From positions 2,190-64,177 of the forward strand of contig LCPF01000002.1 in the NCBI GenBank assembly GCA_001003475.1: DNA of 61,988 nucleotides, written 5' to 3'. Below the pieces are notes generated by a model. The model was not told the origin of the DNA. It did no database searches and worked only from the letters and a program-made list of their open reading frames with translations. The first letter of the stretch is position 1. Each line of letters begins with the position of its first letter. Below are positions 33,795 to 41,902 of the stretch, piece by piece. The DNA is from Candidatus Jorgensenbacteria bacterium GW2011_GWA1_48_11. GTDB lineage: Bacteria; Patescibacteriota; Minisyncoccia; UBA6257; GWB1-50-10. The translations under genes were made by a program, and so were the position numbers.

Positions 33795-34505
33795 ATGACC
33801 TATGAATTGGCGCTAGACGCTTACCGCGGCCCCCTAGACAAGCTTTTGGAATTGGTTGAGGAGAAGAAGCTGGCCATTACCGAAATCAGCCTCGCCGCCG
33901 TGACCGCGGACTTCCTAGCCTATTTAAAGAAGCTGGAAGCGGAGAAAATCGATCAAATTCTTTTGGCTGATTTTCTGGCGGTGGCCTCCAAATTGATTCT
34001 GATCAAGTCCAAATTCCTTTTGCCTTCGCTCGTGACCGAGGAAGACGAACTCGAAATCAGGGATTTGGAAATCCGGCTCCGGCTTTACCAGGAAATCAAG
34101 CAGGCCATGATTTTGGTCAAGCGGAGTTGGCAGCCGTTGCCTCAGATTTTCAGCCGCGAATATTTGGCCCAAATCGGCCCGGTTTTTTACCCGCCGCGCG
34201 AGGTTACGGCCGAGACGCTCCATTCGGTTCTGGTCGGCCTTTTCGCCGACTTTGAAAAGATTTTCCGGCCGGTGGCCGTCATCAAAACGGAAATAATCAA
34301 TTTGAAGGCGAAAATCGAGGAAGTTTTCAAAAAATTGACCGATCGGCCCCTGGAATTCCAAAAACTTTCCAATAGGCATTCCAAAAACGAATTGATCGTC
34401 CTTTTTTTGGCCATTCTCCACCTGATCAAGGAGCAGCTGATCCTGGTCAATCAGCCGACTCATTTCCGGGAAATGACCATTGTGAGAAAAGCAAAAACCG
34501 ATTAA
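33795..34505 (+). CDS. scpA: Segregation and condensation protein A
   Basis: A 236-residue ScpA kleisin. The N-terminal SMC-binding region reads LDAYRGPLDKLLELVEEKKL and ADFLAVASKLILIKSKFLLP; the middle is charged, and a winged-helix C-terminus ends with LAILHLIKEQLILVNQ. ScpA closes the SMC ring for chromosome segregation. The next gene is scpB, 13 bases away. Confidence 0.9.
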   Translation: MTYELALDAYRGPLDKLLELVEEKKLAITEISLAAVTADFLAYLKKLEAEKIDQILLADFLAVASKLILIKSKFLLPSLVTEEDELEIRDLEIRLRLYQEIKQAMILVKRSWQPLPQIFSREYLAQIGPVFYPPREVTAETLHSVLVGLFADFEKIFRPVAVIKTEIINLKAKIEEVFKKLTDRPLEFQKLSNRHSKNELIVLFLAILHLIKEQLILVNQPTHFREMTIVRKAKTD

Positions 34506-34518
34506 AATCATCGTTGCC

Positions 34519-35085
34519 ATGCCCGAAATAGATTTGAAAAAAGCCGCCGCCCTCGAAGCCCTCCTTTTCTATTACGGCGAGAGTTTGAGCTTGAAGAAAA
34601 TAGCGAAGTTCCTCGAGATCAAGGAAACGGAAGTGCCGAGTCTGGTCCAGTACCTCAAAGAAAAGATGGACAGCGATGAAGCGTGTGGCCTTACTCTTTT
34701 ATCCCAAGACAATAACGTTCAAATGGCGACGAAACCCGATTTTCAATCGATCGGCAAGAGACTCGTGACCGACGAGTTCCGCGAAGAGCTTTCGCCGGCA
34801 TCGCTCGAGACCCTTTCGATCGTCGCTTACCTGGGGCCGATCCCAAGAAGCAAGATCGATTATTTGCGCGGCGTGAATTCTTCCTTTACCCTGCGCGGTC
34901 TCCTGATGCGGGGCTTGATTGACCGCAATCCGGAAGCCGAGCACGGCAACCAGTATTATTATCGGGCCAGTTTTGATTTTTTGAAGCATATGGGCCTTGA
35001 AAACACGGAAAAATTGCCGGAATACGAAAAATATCGGGCATTACTCCAGAATTTCGAAGGTCAGGAAGAAAATAAACCCGCATGA
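34519..35085 (+). CDS. scpB: Segregation and condensation protein B
   Basis: A 188-residue ScpB. Features are KKAAALEALLFYYGESLSLK, a tandem winged helix with RLVTDEFREELSPASLETLS, IVAYLGPIPRSKIDYLRGVN and TLRGLLMRGLI, as in the family. It partners ScpA and SMC. Its stop overlaps the start of the downstream carboxypeptidase gene (ATGA). Confidence 0.92.
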   Translation: MPEIDLKKAAALEALLFYYGESLSLKKIAKFLEIKETEVPSLVQYLKEKMDSDEACGLTLLSQDNNVQMATKPDFQSIGKRLVTDEFREELSPASLETLSIVAYLGPIPRSKIDYLRGVNSSFTLRGLLMRGLIDRNPEAEHGNQYYYRASFDFLKHMGLENTEKLPEYEKYRALLQNFEGQEENKPA

Positions 35086-36029
35086 GCATCCGTTCCCAGG
35101 CCTTGATTTTGGTTTTTTTGATCCTGGTTTCTTTGACATTGACCAGGATTAGCATCGGGCCGTCATCATTGGCCGGCAATCAGGTTTCGAGAGCCGCGAA
35201 AACCACCGTGACACCGGCGGCAAACGATCTGTCTTACGAGCGGGCAAGCCTTCTGCAGAACGCTCAAGTGCCGCCGGGTCCGGTCCGAAACTGGGACGTT
35301 TTGGATCCGAAAGTAACGGCGAAGGCGGTCCTGATCCAATCTCTGGACGACTATTATCCCTTTTTCAATTACAACACCTATGTTTCCTGGCCGGCGGCTT
35401 CACTGACCAAGCTTCTTACGGCCGTCGTCGTTTTGGAGGATATCGGCCAGAACAAGAAGATTTCGGTGAGCGCCGCAGCGGCGGCAGCCGACGGTTCTTC
35501 GGCCGGCCTGCGGAGCGGCGAAGTTTACACGGCCCAGGACCTTTTGAAAATAATGCTCTTGGCTTCGGCCAACGACGCGGCGGCGGCTTTTGAGGAATAT
35601 TTGGGCGCGGAGAATTTTCTGAGCCTGACGAACGAAAAGATGCGCGATTTAGGCATGAACCAGACCGTTATTCTCGACTCGAGCGGCTTGAACGACGCGA
35701 ACGTTTCTTCGGCTAGCGATTTGATGCGCCTTACCCGCTATATCGTTGAGAACCATCCGGAAATTTTCACCTGGACTCGGCTGACGAGCTTTTTGGCCCA
35801 GCCCATTAACGACGTTCGGACGCAAAGCCTGCAGAATATCGATCGGCTGGTCGAAGAACCGGATTTTCTGGGCGGCAAGACCGGCACTTCGGAAGCCGCC
35901 GGTCAAAATCTTTTGGCGATTTTCAACCACAATAATCTTCGGATCGCGATCATCATCCTGGGCAGCACCGATCGTTATGCCGACATGAGCCATCTTTTAA
36001 ATTGGCTGGACAAGGCTTACACTTATTAG
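35082..36029 (+). CDS. D-alanyl-D-alanine carboxypeptidase-like protein
   Basis: A 315-residue serine peptidase of the PBP5/DacA family. An N-terminal hydrophobic helix (LILVFLILVSLTLT) exports or anchors it. The active-site motifs are SLTK in WPAASLTKLLTAV (about residues 105-110), SAN in LLASANDAAAAFEE and KTG in FLGGKTGTSEAAGQN. It trims the terminal D-Ala of peptidoglycan stems outside the membrane. The usual C-terminal domain is missing. It is translationally coupled to scpB. Confidence 0.9.
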   Translation: MSIRSQALILVFLILVSLTLTRISIGPSSLAGNQVSRAAKTTVTPAANDLSYERASLLQNAQVPPGPVRNWDVLDPKVTAKAVLIQSLDDYYPFFNYNTYVSWPAASLTKLLTAVVVLEDIGQNKKISVSAAAAAADGSSAGLRSGEVYTAQDLLKIMLLASANDAAAAFEEYLGAENFLSLTNEKMRDLGMNQTVILDSSGLNDANVSSASDLMRLTRYIVENHPEIFTWTRLTSFLAQPINDVRTQSLQNIDRLVEEPDFLGGKTGTSEAAGQNLLAIFNHNNLRIAIIILGSTDRYADMSHLLNWLDKAYTY

Positions 36030-36031
36030 TA

Positions 36032-36168
36032 ATCCCTCACCCTTCAAAGATAGGGAGCTTAATTAGGGCAATGAAGCAATGTTTTCAAAAAGCAATATAT
36101 TCAAGGAAAGGTACGTTAATTTTCAAAGTGCGCTTCCCGAGAAGCGTAATCTTTGAAGGGTGAGGGAT
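36032..36168. repeat. 20-base inverted repeat overlapping the mraY start codon
   Basis: The arms begin ATCCCTCACCCTTC (36,032) and end GAAGGGTGAGGGAT (36,168), pairing over 20 bases around a 97-base interior. The right arm contains the mraY start codon. The same arm sequence recurs in the 23S-5S spacer at 61,552-61,621 with a different interior. Confidence 0.85.
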
Positions 36169-37213
36169 GGTTATCTTTGAGGCGGTCAGGGTTTTGGTCA
36201 TTTTCGCGATCGCTTTCGTGGTCGCGATTCTCATTACGCCGTTCGTTTATCATTGGCTGGTCAAATTGAACTTGCGTAAGAAGAACATTCGGGACGCGGT
36301 GAGCGCTCCGATCTTCCATCAATTTCACGAAAAAAAGGGCAATACGCCGACCATGGGCGGCGTCATAATTTGGCTCACCGTCATCGGCCTCGCCATGGTT
36401 TTTCTCGTCGGCCGCACTTTCTTCGACGGCTTCGGCGAATATTTCAATTTCGTAAGCCGTTCAGAAACTTATTTGCCGCTCGCCGCCCTGCTTTTGGCGG
36501 CGATCGTCGGTTTGATCGACGACATGTTCGGCATTTTAGGCAAGGGGCCGCACGGCGGGGGATTGAACATGAAGCAAAAACTTCTTCTTTACACCTTTGT
36601 GGCCGCATTGGGCGCCTGGTGGTTTTATTTCAAGCTGGGTTTCGACATTCTTTACATTCCTTTTATCGGCTATATTCCCTTGGGTCTATGGTATCTTCCG
36701 TTCTTCGTTTTCGTCCTGGTCGCAACCGCTTTTTCGGCTAACGAGACCGATGGCTTGGACGGTTTGGCCGGCGGCGTTTTGTTCTTCGCTTTCGGCGCCA
36801 TGGCGGTCGTTGCCTTCGTCCTGGGCCGTTACGATCTCGCCGCGATGACCACTGCGATTTTGGGTTCGCTTTTGGCCTTTTTGTGGTTCAATATCTACCC
36901 CGCCCGGTTTTTCATGGGTGATACCGGCTCCATGTCTTTAGGCATCACTTTGGGCGTGATGGCAATGATGACCAATACCGCTCTTTTGATGCCGATTTTC
37001 GGCCTGGTTTTGGTCTTCGAATCCGTGACCGTGATCATTCAGATATTGAGCAAGAAAATCCGGCACAAAAAAGTTTTCCTTTCGACGCCGATCCACCACC
37101 ACTTCGAAGCCTTGGGTTGGCACGAGAGCCAGATTACGATGCGTTTTTGGATCGTTTCGGCGGTGGCTTCGATTTTCGGCCTGGTTTTGTTCTTCTTGGC
37201 CCGCTTCGCCTGA
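36167..37213 (+). CDS. mraY: Phospho-N-acetylmuramoyl-pentapeptide transferase
   Basis: A 348-residue, ten-helix enzyme that links UDP-MurNAc-pentapeptide to undecaprenyl phosphate, making lipid I. Signatures are KKGNTPTMGG near residue 60, AAIVGLIDDMFGI with the catalytic Asp pair, ANETDGLDGLAGG, YPARFFMGDTGSMSLG and STPIHHHFEALGW. The length is normal. The start codon lies in the right arm of a 20-base inverted repeat, which could make translation sensitive to upstream RNA. Confidence 0.95.
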   Translation: MVIFEAVRVLVIFAIAFVVAILITPFVYHWLVKLNLRKKNIRDAVSAPIFHQFHEKKGNTPTMGGVIIWLTVIGLAMVFLVGRTFFDGFGEYFNFVSRSETYLPLAALLLAAIVGLIDDMFGILGKGPHGGGLNMKQKLLLYTFVAALGAWWFYFKLGFDILYIPFIGYIPLGLWYLPFFVFVLVATAFSANETDGLDGLAGGVLFFAFGAMAVVAFVLGRYDLAAMTTAILGSLLAFLWFNIYPARFFMGDTGSMSLGITLGVMAMMTNTALLMPIFGLVLVFESVTVIIQILSKKIRHKKVFLSTPIHHHFEALGWHESQITMRFWIVSAVASIFGLVLFFLARFA

Positions 37214-37274
37214 AAGGCTTTGTTCAAAATTTAAAGCCGAAAGGCGAATAAATTTTGATTACAAAACTTTCACT

Positions 37275-37373
37275 CCGCCCCACTTTTTATAACAGCAATG
37301 AGCAATATAGAATTAATCAAGACAATAACTGATCATCTATTTCCGAAGGTTGTTTTCATAAAAAGTGAGGCGG
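37275..37373. repeat. Inverted repeat in the mraY-amidohydrolase gap
   Basis: CCGCCCCACTTTTTAT (37,275-37,290) and ATAAAAAGTGAGGCGG (37,358-37,373) pair with one mismatch around a 67-base interior containing GAGCAATAT. The general design matches the elements before ychF and mraY, with unrelated arms. Confidence 0.7.
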
Positions 37374-37427
37374 GATGCTCAATTTTCTAACCTCGCTTCG
37401 CTCGGATAAAATTGGCATAATTAACTC

Positions 37428-38888
37428 GTGACCCTTCTCATTAAAAACGGGCTGGTTTACGACGGTAGTGAAAAAGCGCCGGAAAAGAGCGACATTTTCA
37501 TTTCCGGCAAAAAGATCGTGCGGATCGGCCAATTCCCGGCCCTCAAGGCCGACGTCGTCATTGACGCTTCGGGTGCTTTGGTTTTGCCTGGCTTCATCGA
37601 TATCGGCAGCACGATCGACCATTATTTCGAGGTTTTTTCCGAACCGGTCCAGGAGCGGCTTATCGCGAACGGCATCACGACCGTGATCGGCGGCAACGAC
37701 GGATTTTCTTTGGCGCCCTTCACCAGAAAATCCTATTTTTTGATGAATGAAATGGGCGACAATCATTACCGGAACGCGGATTGGCATTCGGTCGGGAGTT
37801 TCCTCAACGTTTTGGGTCGGAAACGGCTGCGGGTGAATTTCGGCACTTTGGCCGGCCATACGACCATCCGGGAATCATTGACCAAGGGCGAACCGCGGGA
37901 TTTGACCGATCATGAGCTCCTGGCCATCCGGAGAATATTGGCCCAGAGTTTTAAGGACGGCGCTTTCGGTTTTTCGATAAATTTAAACTCCATTTATTCC
38001 CGCCGCGTGCCGCTTTACGAAATTGAAAGCCTGGCCGAGGCGACGGCTAGCGGTAAAAAGATATTTGCTTTGGGTTTGCGTCAGACCGGAGAAAAATTAT
38101 CGGCGGCCATCGAAGAAATGATAACGATCGCTAAAAAGACTTCGGTTAACGTTCAGCTGCGGCGTTTCGCGCCGGTCAGAAATTTCGTTGGCGCGTACCT
38201 TGAAGCGAAAGAAATTTTCGAAAAAAGTTCGGCCGAGACCCACGTCAATTTCGATTTGAACCTGTCGGGCTTGACGGTCATGCCGATTCACGATTTACTG
38301 CCCGATTGGTTCCGGAACAGCAATTTGGAGGACATGGTTAGAAACATCGAGAGCGCGGCCATGCGAGAGGTGGTTTTCGGCCATTTGGCGAAATTCGATC
38401 TCGCGAAAATAAGGATCATTCGGGCGCCGCGACCCTTGAAATTTCTGGAAACGAAGACGCTGCGCGATTTTGCCGCGAGCCGCAACCTCCACGACGCACC
38501 GGCGATTTTGAAATTCATGCAGCTTACGCACCTCCAGTCCTTGGTTGGTTTGGAAAACGTCGATTTGAAAACAGCGGCCGGATTTTTGGATTCGCCGAAA
38601 GCGATCGCGAGTGCCGATGTTTTGACGGACGCTTTCACGGTTTTGATCAATTCGGTTTTGAAGGACGGCCTCATGCCGCTCGAAAAAGCAGTGACCAAAA
38701 TGACTTTGAAGCCGGCCGAAAAATATCGCATTCCACTGCGGGGCCTTTTGAAAGAGGGTTATTTTGCCGACGTCGTCGTCGTGGCCGACGGCCGGGTGCG
38801 GGATGTGGTTTTGAACGGGGAATTGGCTTTCAACCAAGGTCGGAGCAAAAACAAGACCGCCGGCATGGTTTTGAGGCCGGCCCGCTAA
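37428..38888 (+). CDS. Amidohydrolase/D-aminoacylase-like protein, apparently without metal site
   Basis: A 486-residue protein with amidohydrolase layout: LIKNGLVYDGSEKAPEKSDI, IVRIGQ, DASGALVLPGFIDIGSTIDH, FGTLAGHTTIRESL, GAFGFSINL, and the C-terminal beta-sandwich return ITLKPAEKYRI-like LKPAEKYRIPLRGLLKEGYF. D-aminoacylases have an HTH/HxD metal motif after PGFID and later His ligands. Here PGFID is followed by IGS, and the HHK-type ligands are QLR and similar, so catalysis as a metal hydrolase is doubtful. It starts with GTG six bases after CATAAT (predicted leaderless) and sits between mraY and ftsW. Confidence 0.75.
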   Translation: MTLLIKNGLVYDGSEKAPEKSDIFISGKKIVRIGQFPALKADVVIDASGALVLPGFIDIGSTIDHYFEVFSEPVQERLIANGITTVIGGNDGFSLAPFTRKSYFLMNEMGDNHYRNADWHSVGSFLNVLGRKRLRVNFGTLAGHTTIRESLTKGEPRDLTDHELLAIRRILAQSFKDGAFGFSINLNSIYSRRVPLYEIESLAEATASGKKIFALGLRQTGEKLSAAIEEMITIAKKTSVNVQLRRFAPVRNFVGAYLEAKEIFEKSSAETHVNFDLNLSGLTVMPIHDLLPDWFRNSNLEDMVRNIESAAMREVVFGHLAKFDLAKIRIIRAPRPLKFLETKTLRDFAASRNLHDAPAILKFMQLTHLQSLVGLENVDLKTAAGFLDSPKAIASADVLTDAFTVLINSVLKDGLMPLEKAVTKMTLKPAEKYRIPLRGLLKEGYFADVVVVADGRVRDVVLNGELAFNQGRSKNKTAGMVLRPAR

Positions 38889-38892
38889 AGGA

Positions 38893-39993
38893 ATGACGGG
38901 AAGATTCGGAAAGGGGCCGGACTATGTTTTTTTGGGAGTTTTGATGATTCTCCTGATTTTCGGGCTTGTCATGCTCGCGAGCGCCTCGGGCGACCTGGCC
39001 AAGGCCCAGTTCGGCGACAGCTATTATTATTTGCGCCATCAGATCTTGACCGGTCTGCTTCTGGGCCTGGTCGGTTTTCTCGTCGGTTACATCGTCAACT
39101 ATCGCCATTGGGAAAAACTTGCCATCTGGTTTTTGGCCGCAAGCATATTGATTTTGCTTTTGGTTTTCACGCCTTTGGGCGTGAAACTTTACGGCTCCGA
39201 ACGCTGGCTGGATTTTAACGGCATTTCTTTCCAGCCCGGCGAGCTCGTGAAACTGACTTTTTTGATCTATCTTGCCTCCTGGCTCAGCCGCAAAAGCCAG
39301 CGGAGCAAAAGCTGGTCCGAGGGTTTTCTGCCGTTTCTTTTCGTTTTTGGGCTTGTGGCAGTGCTTCTTATACTCCAACCCTCGACCTCGACGGCCGTGA
39401 TTTTGGGCGCGGCTTCATTCGTCACTTATTTTACGGCCGGCGGCCGGATAAAATTCCTGGCCGCCGGCGGCATTTTATTCCTCATAGCCCTTATTCTCTT
39501 GATCGCGGTTACGCCTTACCGTCTGCAGCGGGTTTTGAGTTTCTTGAACCCGCAGACGAACCAATTGGGGGCGTCCTATCACATCAATCAGGCCCTGATT
39601 GCGATCGGTTCGGGCGGTCTTACCGGCGTGGGCTACGGCCCATCCACGACCAAACTTCATTACTTGCCCGAGCCGTTGAGCGATTCCATTTTTGCCGTGA
39701 TCGGCGAAGAGTTGGGCTTTTTGGGCGCGCTTTTCGTGATCCTTATTTTTCTTGCTTTCATCTGGCGCGGTTTGAAGATCGCGAAAAGGGCGCCGGATGA
39801 TTTCGGCCGATTTATGGCGGCGGGCTTCACGGCCCTGATCGGTGTGCAAGCTTTCGTTAACATCGGCGCCATTTCCGGCCTAATTCCCTTGACCGGCGTG
39901 CCGCTGCCGTTTGTGAGCTACGGCGGCACGGCCCTGGCTGTATTTCTGACAATGGGTGGTATTATTTTAAATATATCGAGGCAGAGAAGGTAG
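38893..39993 (+). CDS. ftsW: Peptidoglycan glycosyltransferase FtsW/RodA
   Basis: A 366-residue SEDS-family protein with about ten helices. It has LVMLASASGDLAKAQFGDSY, LGVKLYGSERWLDFNGISFQPGELVKL (the conserved ARRWL-like region), ASYHINQALIAIGSGGLTGVG, GPSTTKLHYLPEPLSDSIFA, VIGEELGFLGAL and the ending PLTGVPLPFVSYGGTALAVF. The polymerase makes glycan strands from lipid II. It lies four bases after the amidohydrolase-like gene. FtsW is preferred over RodA because of the mraY/murG/murC context. Confidence 0.9.
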   Translation: MTGRFGKGPDYVFLGVLMILLIFGLVMLASASGDLAKAQFGDSYYYLRHQILTGLLLGLVGFLVGYIVNYRHWEKLAIWFLAASILILLLVFTPLGVKLYGSERWLDFNGISFQPGELVKLTFLIYLASWLSRKSQRSKSWSEGFLPFLFVFGLVAVLLILQPSTSTAVILGAASFVTYFTAGGRIKFLAAGGILFLIALILLIAVTPYRLQRVLSFLNPQTNQLGASYHINQALIAIGSGGLTGVGYGPSTTKLHYLPEPLSDSIFAVIGEELGFLGALFVILIFLAFIWRGLKIAKRAPDDFGRFMAAGFTALIGVQAFVNIGAISGLIPLTGVPLPFVSYGGTALAVFLTMGGIILNISRQRR

Positions 39994-40006
39994 AAAGATC
40001 AGGGCT

Positions 40007-40084
40007 ATGACCAAAAAATCAAGAGAGTGTCAAAACTGCCAGCTCAAGTCTAGTCCGCCCCGGGCGGACAAACATCATGACTGA
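40007..40084 (+). pseudogene. Vestigial N-terminus of a fifth Cys-rich paralogue
   Basis: A 25-codon frame reads MTKKSRECQNC and then QLKSSPPRADKHHD before a stop. The first eleven residues match the N-terminal start of the Cys-rich family (for example MTTEIRNCQNC). A GC palindrome (GTCCGCCCCGGGCGGAC, 40,053-40,069) lies inside it, and it runs into the start of paralogue 3. It looks like the 5' end of a duplicated copy interrupted by the palindrome. Confidence 0.6.
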
Positions 40085-41837
40085 ATCACAAACTAAAGTT
40101 TGTCAGAATTGTCATGGTTCATTCGTCATCGAACCTGAAGATTTCGGGTTCTACAAAAAGATAGATGTCCCGCCGCCGACATTTTGTCCGGAATGCCGTT
40201 ATCGCCGACGTCTCTTGGATAGGAACGAATGGAGCTTGTACAGGCGGAACTGCAATTTCAGCGGCGAAACCGTTGTTTCTATTTATCGGAACGATGCGCC
40301 ATTCCCGGTCTACAAGCAGGAAGTCTGGCGGGGTGACAAATGGGATCCCTTGTCCTATGGGCGGAACTTCGATTTTAACCGGTCTTTCTTCGAGCAGTAT
40401 GAAAAATTGCGCCGCGTCGTGCCCCACCTGGCCTTAGCGAATTCGAATAGCGTTAATTCCGAATACAGCAATCAATCGCAAGACAATAAGGATTGCTATA
40501 TGGTTTCGGCAACCGGCGGCAGCGAAAAATGTATGTACGGCAATTGGTTTCAGCCGGGTTCTTATTTTTCGGCCGACTGCTATATGATCGAGAAAAGCGA
40601 ATTTTGCTATGAATGTATTAATTGCGGGCGATGCTCGCGGTGTGTTTGGTGCCAGGACTGTTTTGACTGCGTTGCTTTGAATTTTTCCATTGATTGCCGC
40701 GGTTGTTCGAATTGTTTCGGCTGTGTCGGCTTTCGCAATAAGCAATGTGCGTGGTTCAATAAGCAGCTATCGCAGGGTGAATACGAGCAGCGGCTCAAAG
40801 CTTTCGATTGGAGCAGAGGCGAAATTTTGAAAGCGATTGAAGAAACGAAGAGATTGTCTTTGGTTCTGCCTCGGAAAAATTATCATGGCGCTAAGGTCCA
40901 GAATTCTTCAGGCGATTATCTGGAAAATGCGACCAATGCCCGCTTTAGCTTTAATTGCCGGGAAAATAAAGATACGGCCTATCTTCAGGATGCTTGGCAA
41001 ATGGTTGATGCTTTGGACGAAACAGAAATCTTGAAAGACGAGCGTTCTTATGAACTTCAGGGTTGCGCTTTTACCAATCGTTGCATCGTTCTGCGGAGTT
41101 GCTGGACAATGACCGATTGTTACTATTGCGACATGTGCTTTTCCTGCAGTGATTGTTTGGGTTGTTTCGGTTTGAAGCAGAAACAGTACTGTATTTTGAA
41201 CAAACAATATTCCAGGGAAGATTATTTGGAATTGAAGAAAAGAATCATCGAGCATATGAAGAAAACAAGTGAGTGGGGGGAATATTTTCCGGCGGAGTTA
41301 TCACCCTTCGCCTACAATGAATCGGTAGCGCAAGATTATTTTCCGCTGACTAAGAAAGAGGCGATTGCACGAAGCTATGAATGGTATGATCACCAGGAGT
41401 CGAAGGATTATAAACCGACAATGCGTCCGAGCGATGTTCCAAAATTCATTTCCGAGACAACCGATTCGATTTTGAACGAAGTGATCGGCTGTAGTTCGCA
41501 GGAATCGGAAAAAGAACGAGATTTGCATCCTGAATGCGCCACCGCCTTTCGAGTTATACCGCTTGAACTCTCGCTTTATCGCAAGTTGGGCATTTCTTTG
41601 CCTTCTAAATGTTTTCCTTGCCGCCGGAACGATCGGTTTGCCTTGCGTAATCCCCGGAAGCTCTGGCACCGCCAATGCACCTGCGCCGGGGAGAAGTCGG
41701 AAAACGGCGTCTATCAAAACACCGCCTCACATTTCCACGGAGCCGGGCAGTGCCCCAATGAATTCGAGACCTCCTATTCTCCGGAGAGGAAGGAGATCGT
41801 CTATTGCGAGCAGTGCTATAACGCCGAAGTGGTTTAG
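40077..41837 (+). CDS. Large Cys-rich zinc-ribbon repeat protein, paralogue 3
   Basis: A 586-residue paralogue. The N-terminal ribbon is CQNC, FVIEPEDFGFYKKI, PPPTFCPEC; CINCGRCSRCVWCQDC and CRGCSNCFGCVGFRNKQC make the densest cysteine ladder of the four. A second module reads CSDCLGCFGLKQKQYCILNK. The C-terminal ribbon starts ECATAFRVIPLELSLYRKL and ends CTCAGEKSE, HFHGAGQCPNEFE and YCEQC, almost identical to paralogue 2. It lies between ftsW and paralogue 4, inside the cell-wall cluster. Function unknown. Confidence 0.85.
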   Translation: MTESQTKVCQNCHGSFVIEPEDFGFYKKIDVPPPTFCPECRYRRRLLDRNEWSLYRRNCNFSGETVVSIYRNDAPFPVYKQEVWRGDKWDPLSYGRNFDFNRSFFEQYEKLRRVVPHLALANSNSVNSEYSNQSQDNKDCYMVSATGGSEKCMYGNWFQPGSYFSADCYMIEKSEFCYECINCGRCSRCVWCQDCFDCVALNFSIDCRGCSNCFGCVGFRNKQCAWFNKQLSQGEYEQRLKAFDWSRGEILKAIEETKRLSLVLPRKNYHGAKVQNSSGDYLENATNARFSFNCRENKDTAYLQDAWQMVDALDETEILKDERSYELQGCAFTNRCIVLRSCWTMTDCYYCDMCFSCSDCLGCFGLKQKQYCILNKQYSREDYLELKKRIIEHMKKTSEWGEYFPAELSPFAYNESVAQDYFPLTKKEAIARSYEWYDHQESKDYKPTMRPSDVPKFISETTDSILNEVIGCSSQESEKERDLHPECATAFRVIPLELSLYRKLGISLPSKCFPCRRNDRFALRNPRKLWHRQCTCAGEKSENGVYQNTASHFHGAGQCPNEFETSYSPERKEIVYCEQCYNAEVV

Positions 41838-41840
41838 AGA

Positions 41841-41883
41841 AGCGTTATGCTACAACATAGCGCTATGACATGTTATAGCGCTA
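41841..41883. repeat. Palindromes between Cys-rich paralogues 3 and 4
   Basis: A hairpin AGCGTTATG / CATAGCGCT overlaps a 26-base near-palindrome centred on GACATGT (TAGCGCTATGACA and its partner arm, one G-T pair). The core CTATGACATGT(C/T)ATAG also occurs upstream of paralogue 2. Confidence 0.75.
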
Positions 41884-41902
41884 GAAAAATAAAAATCCAG
41901 AC

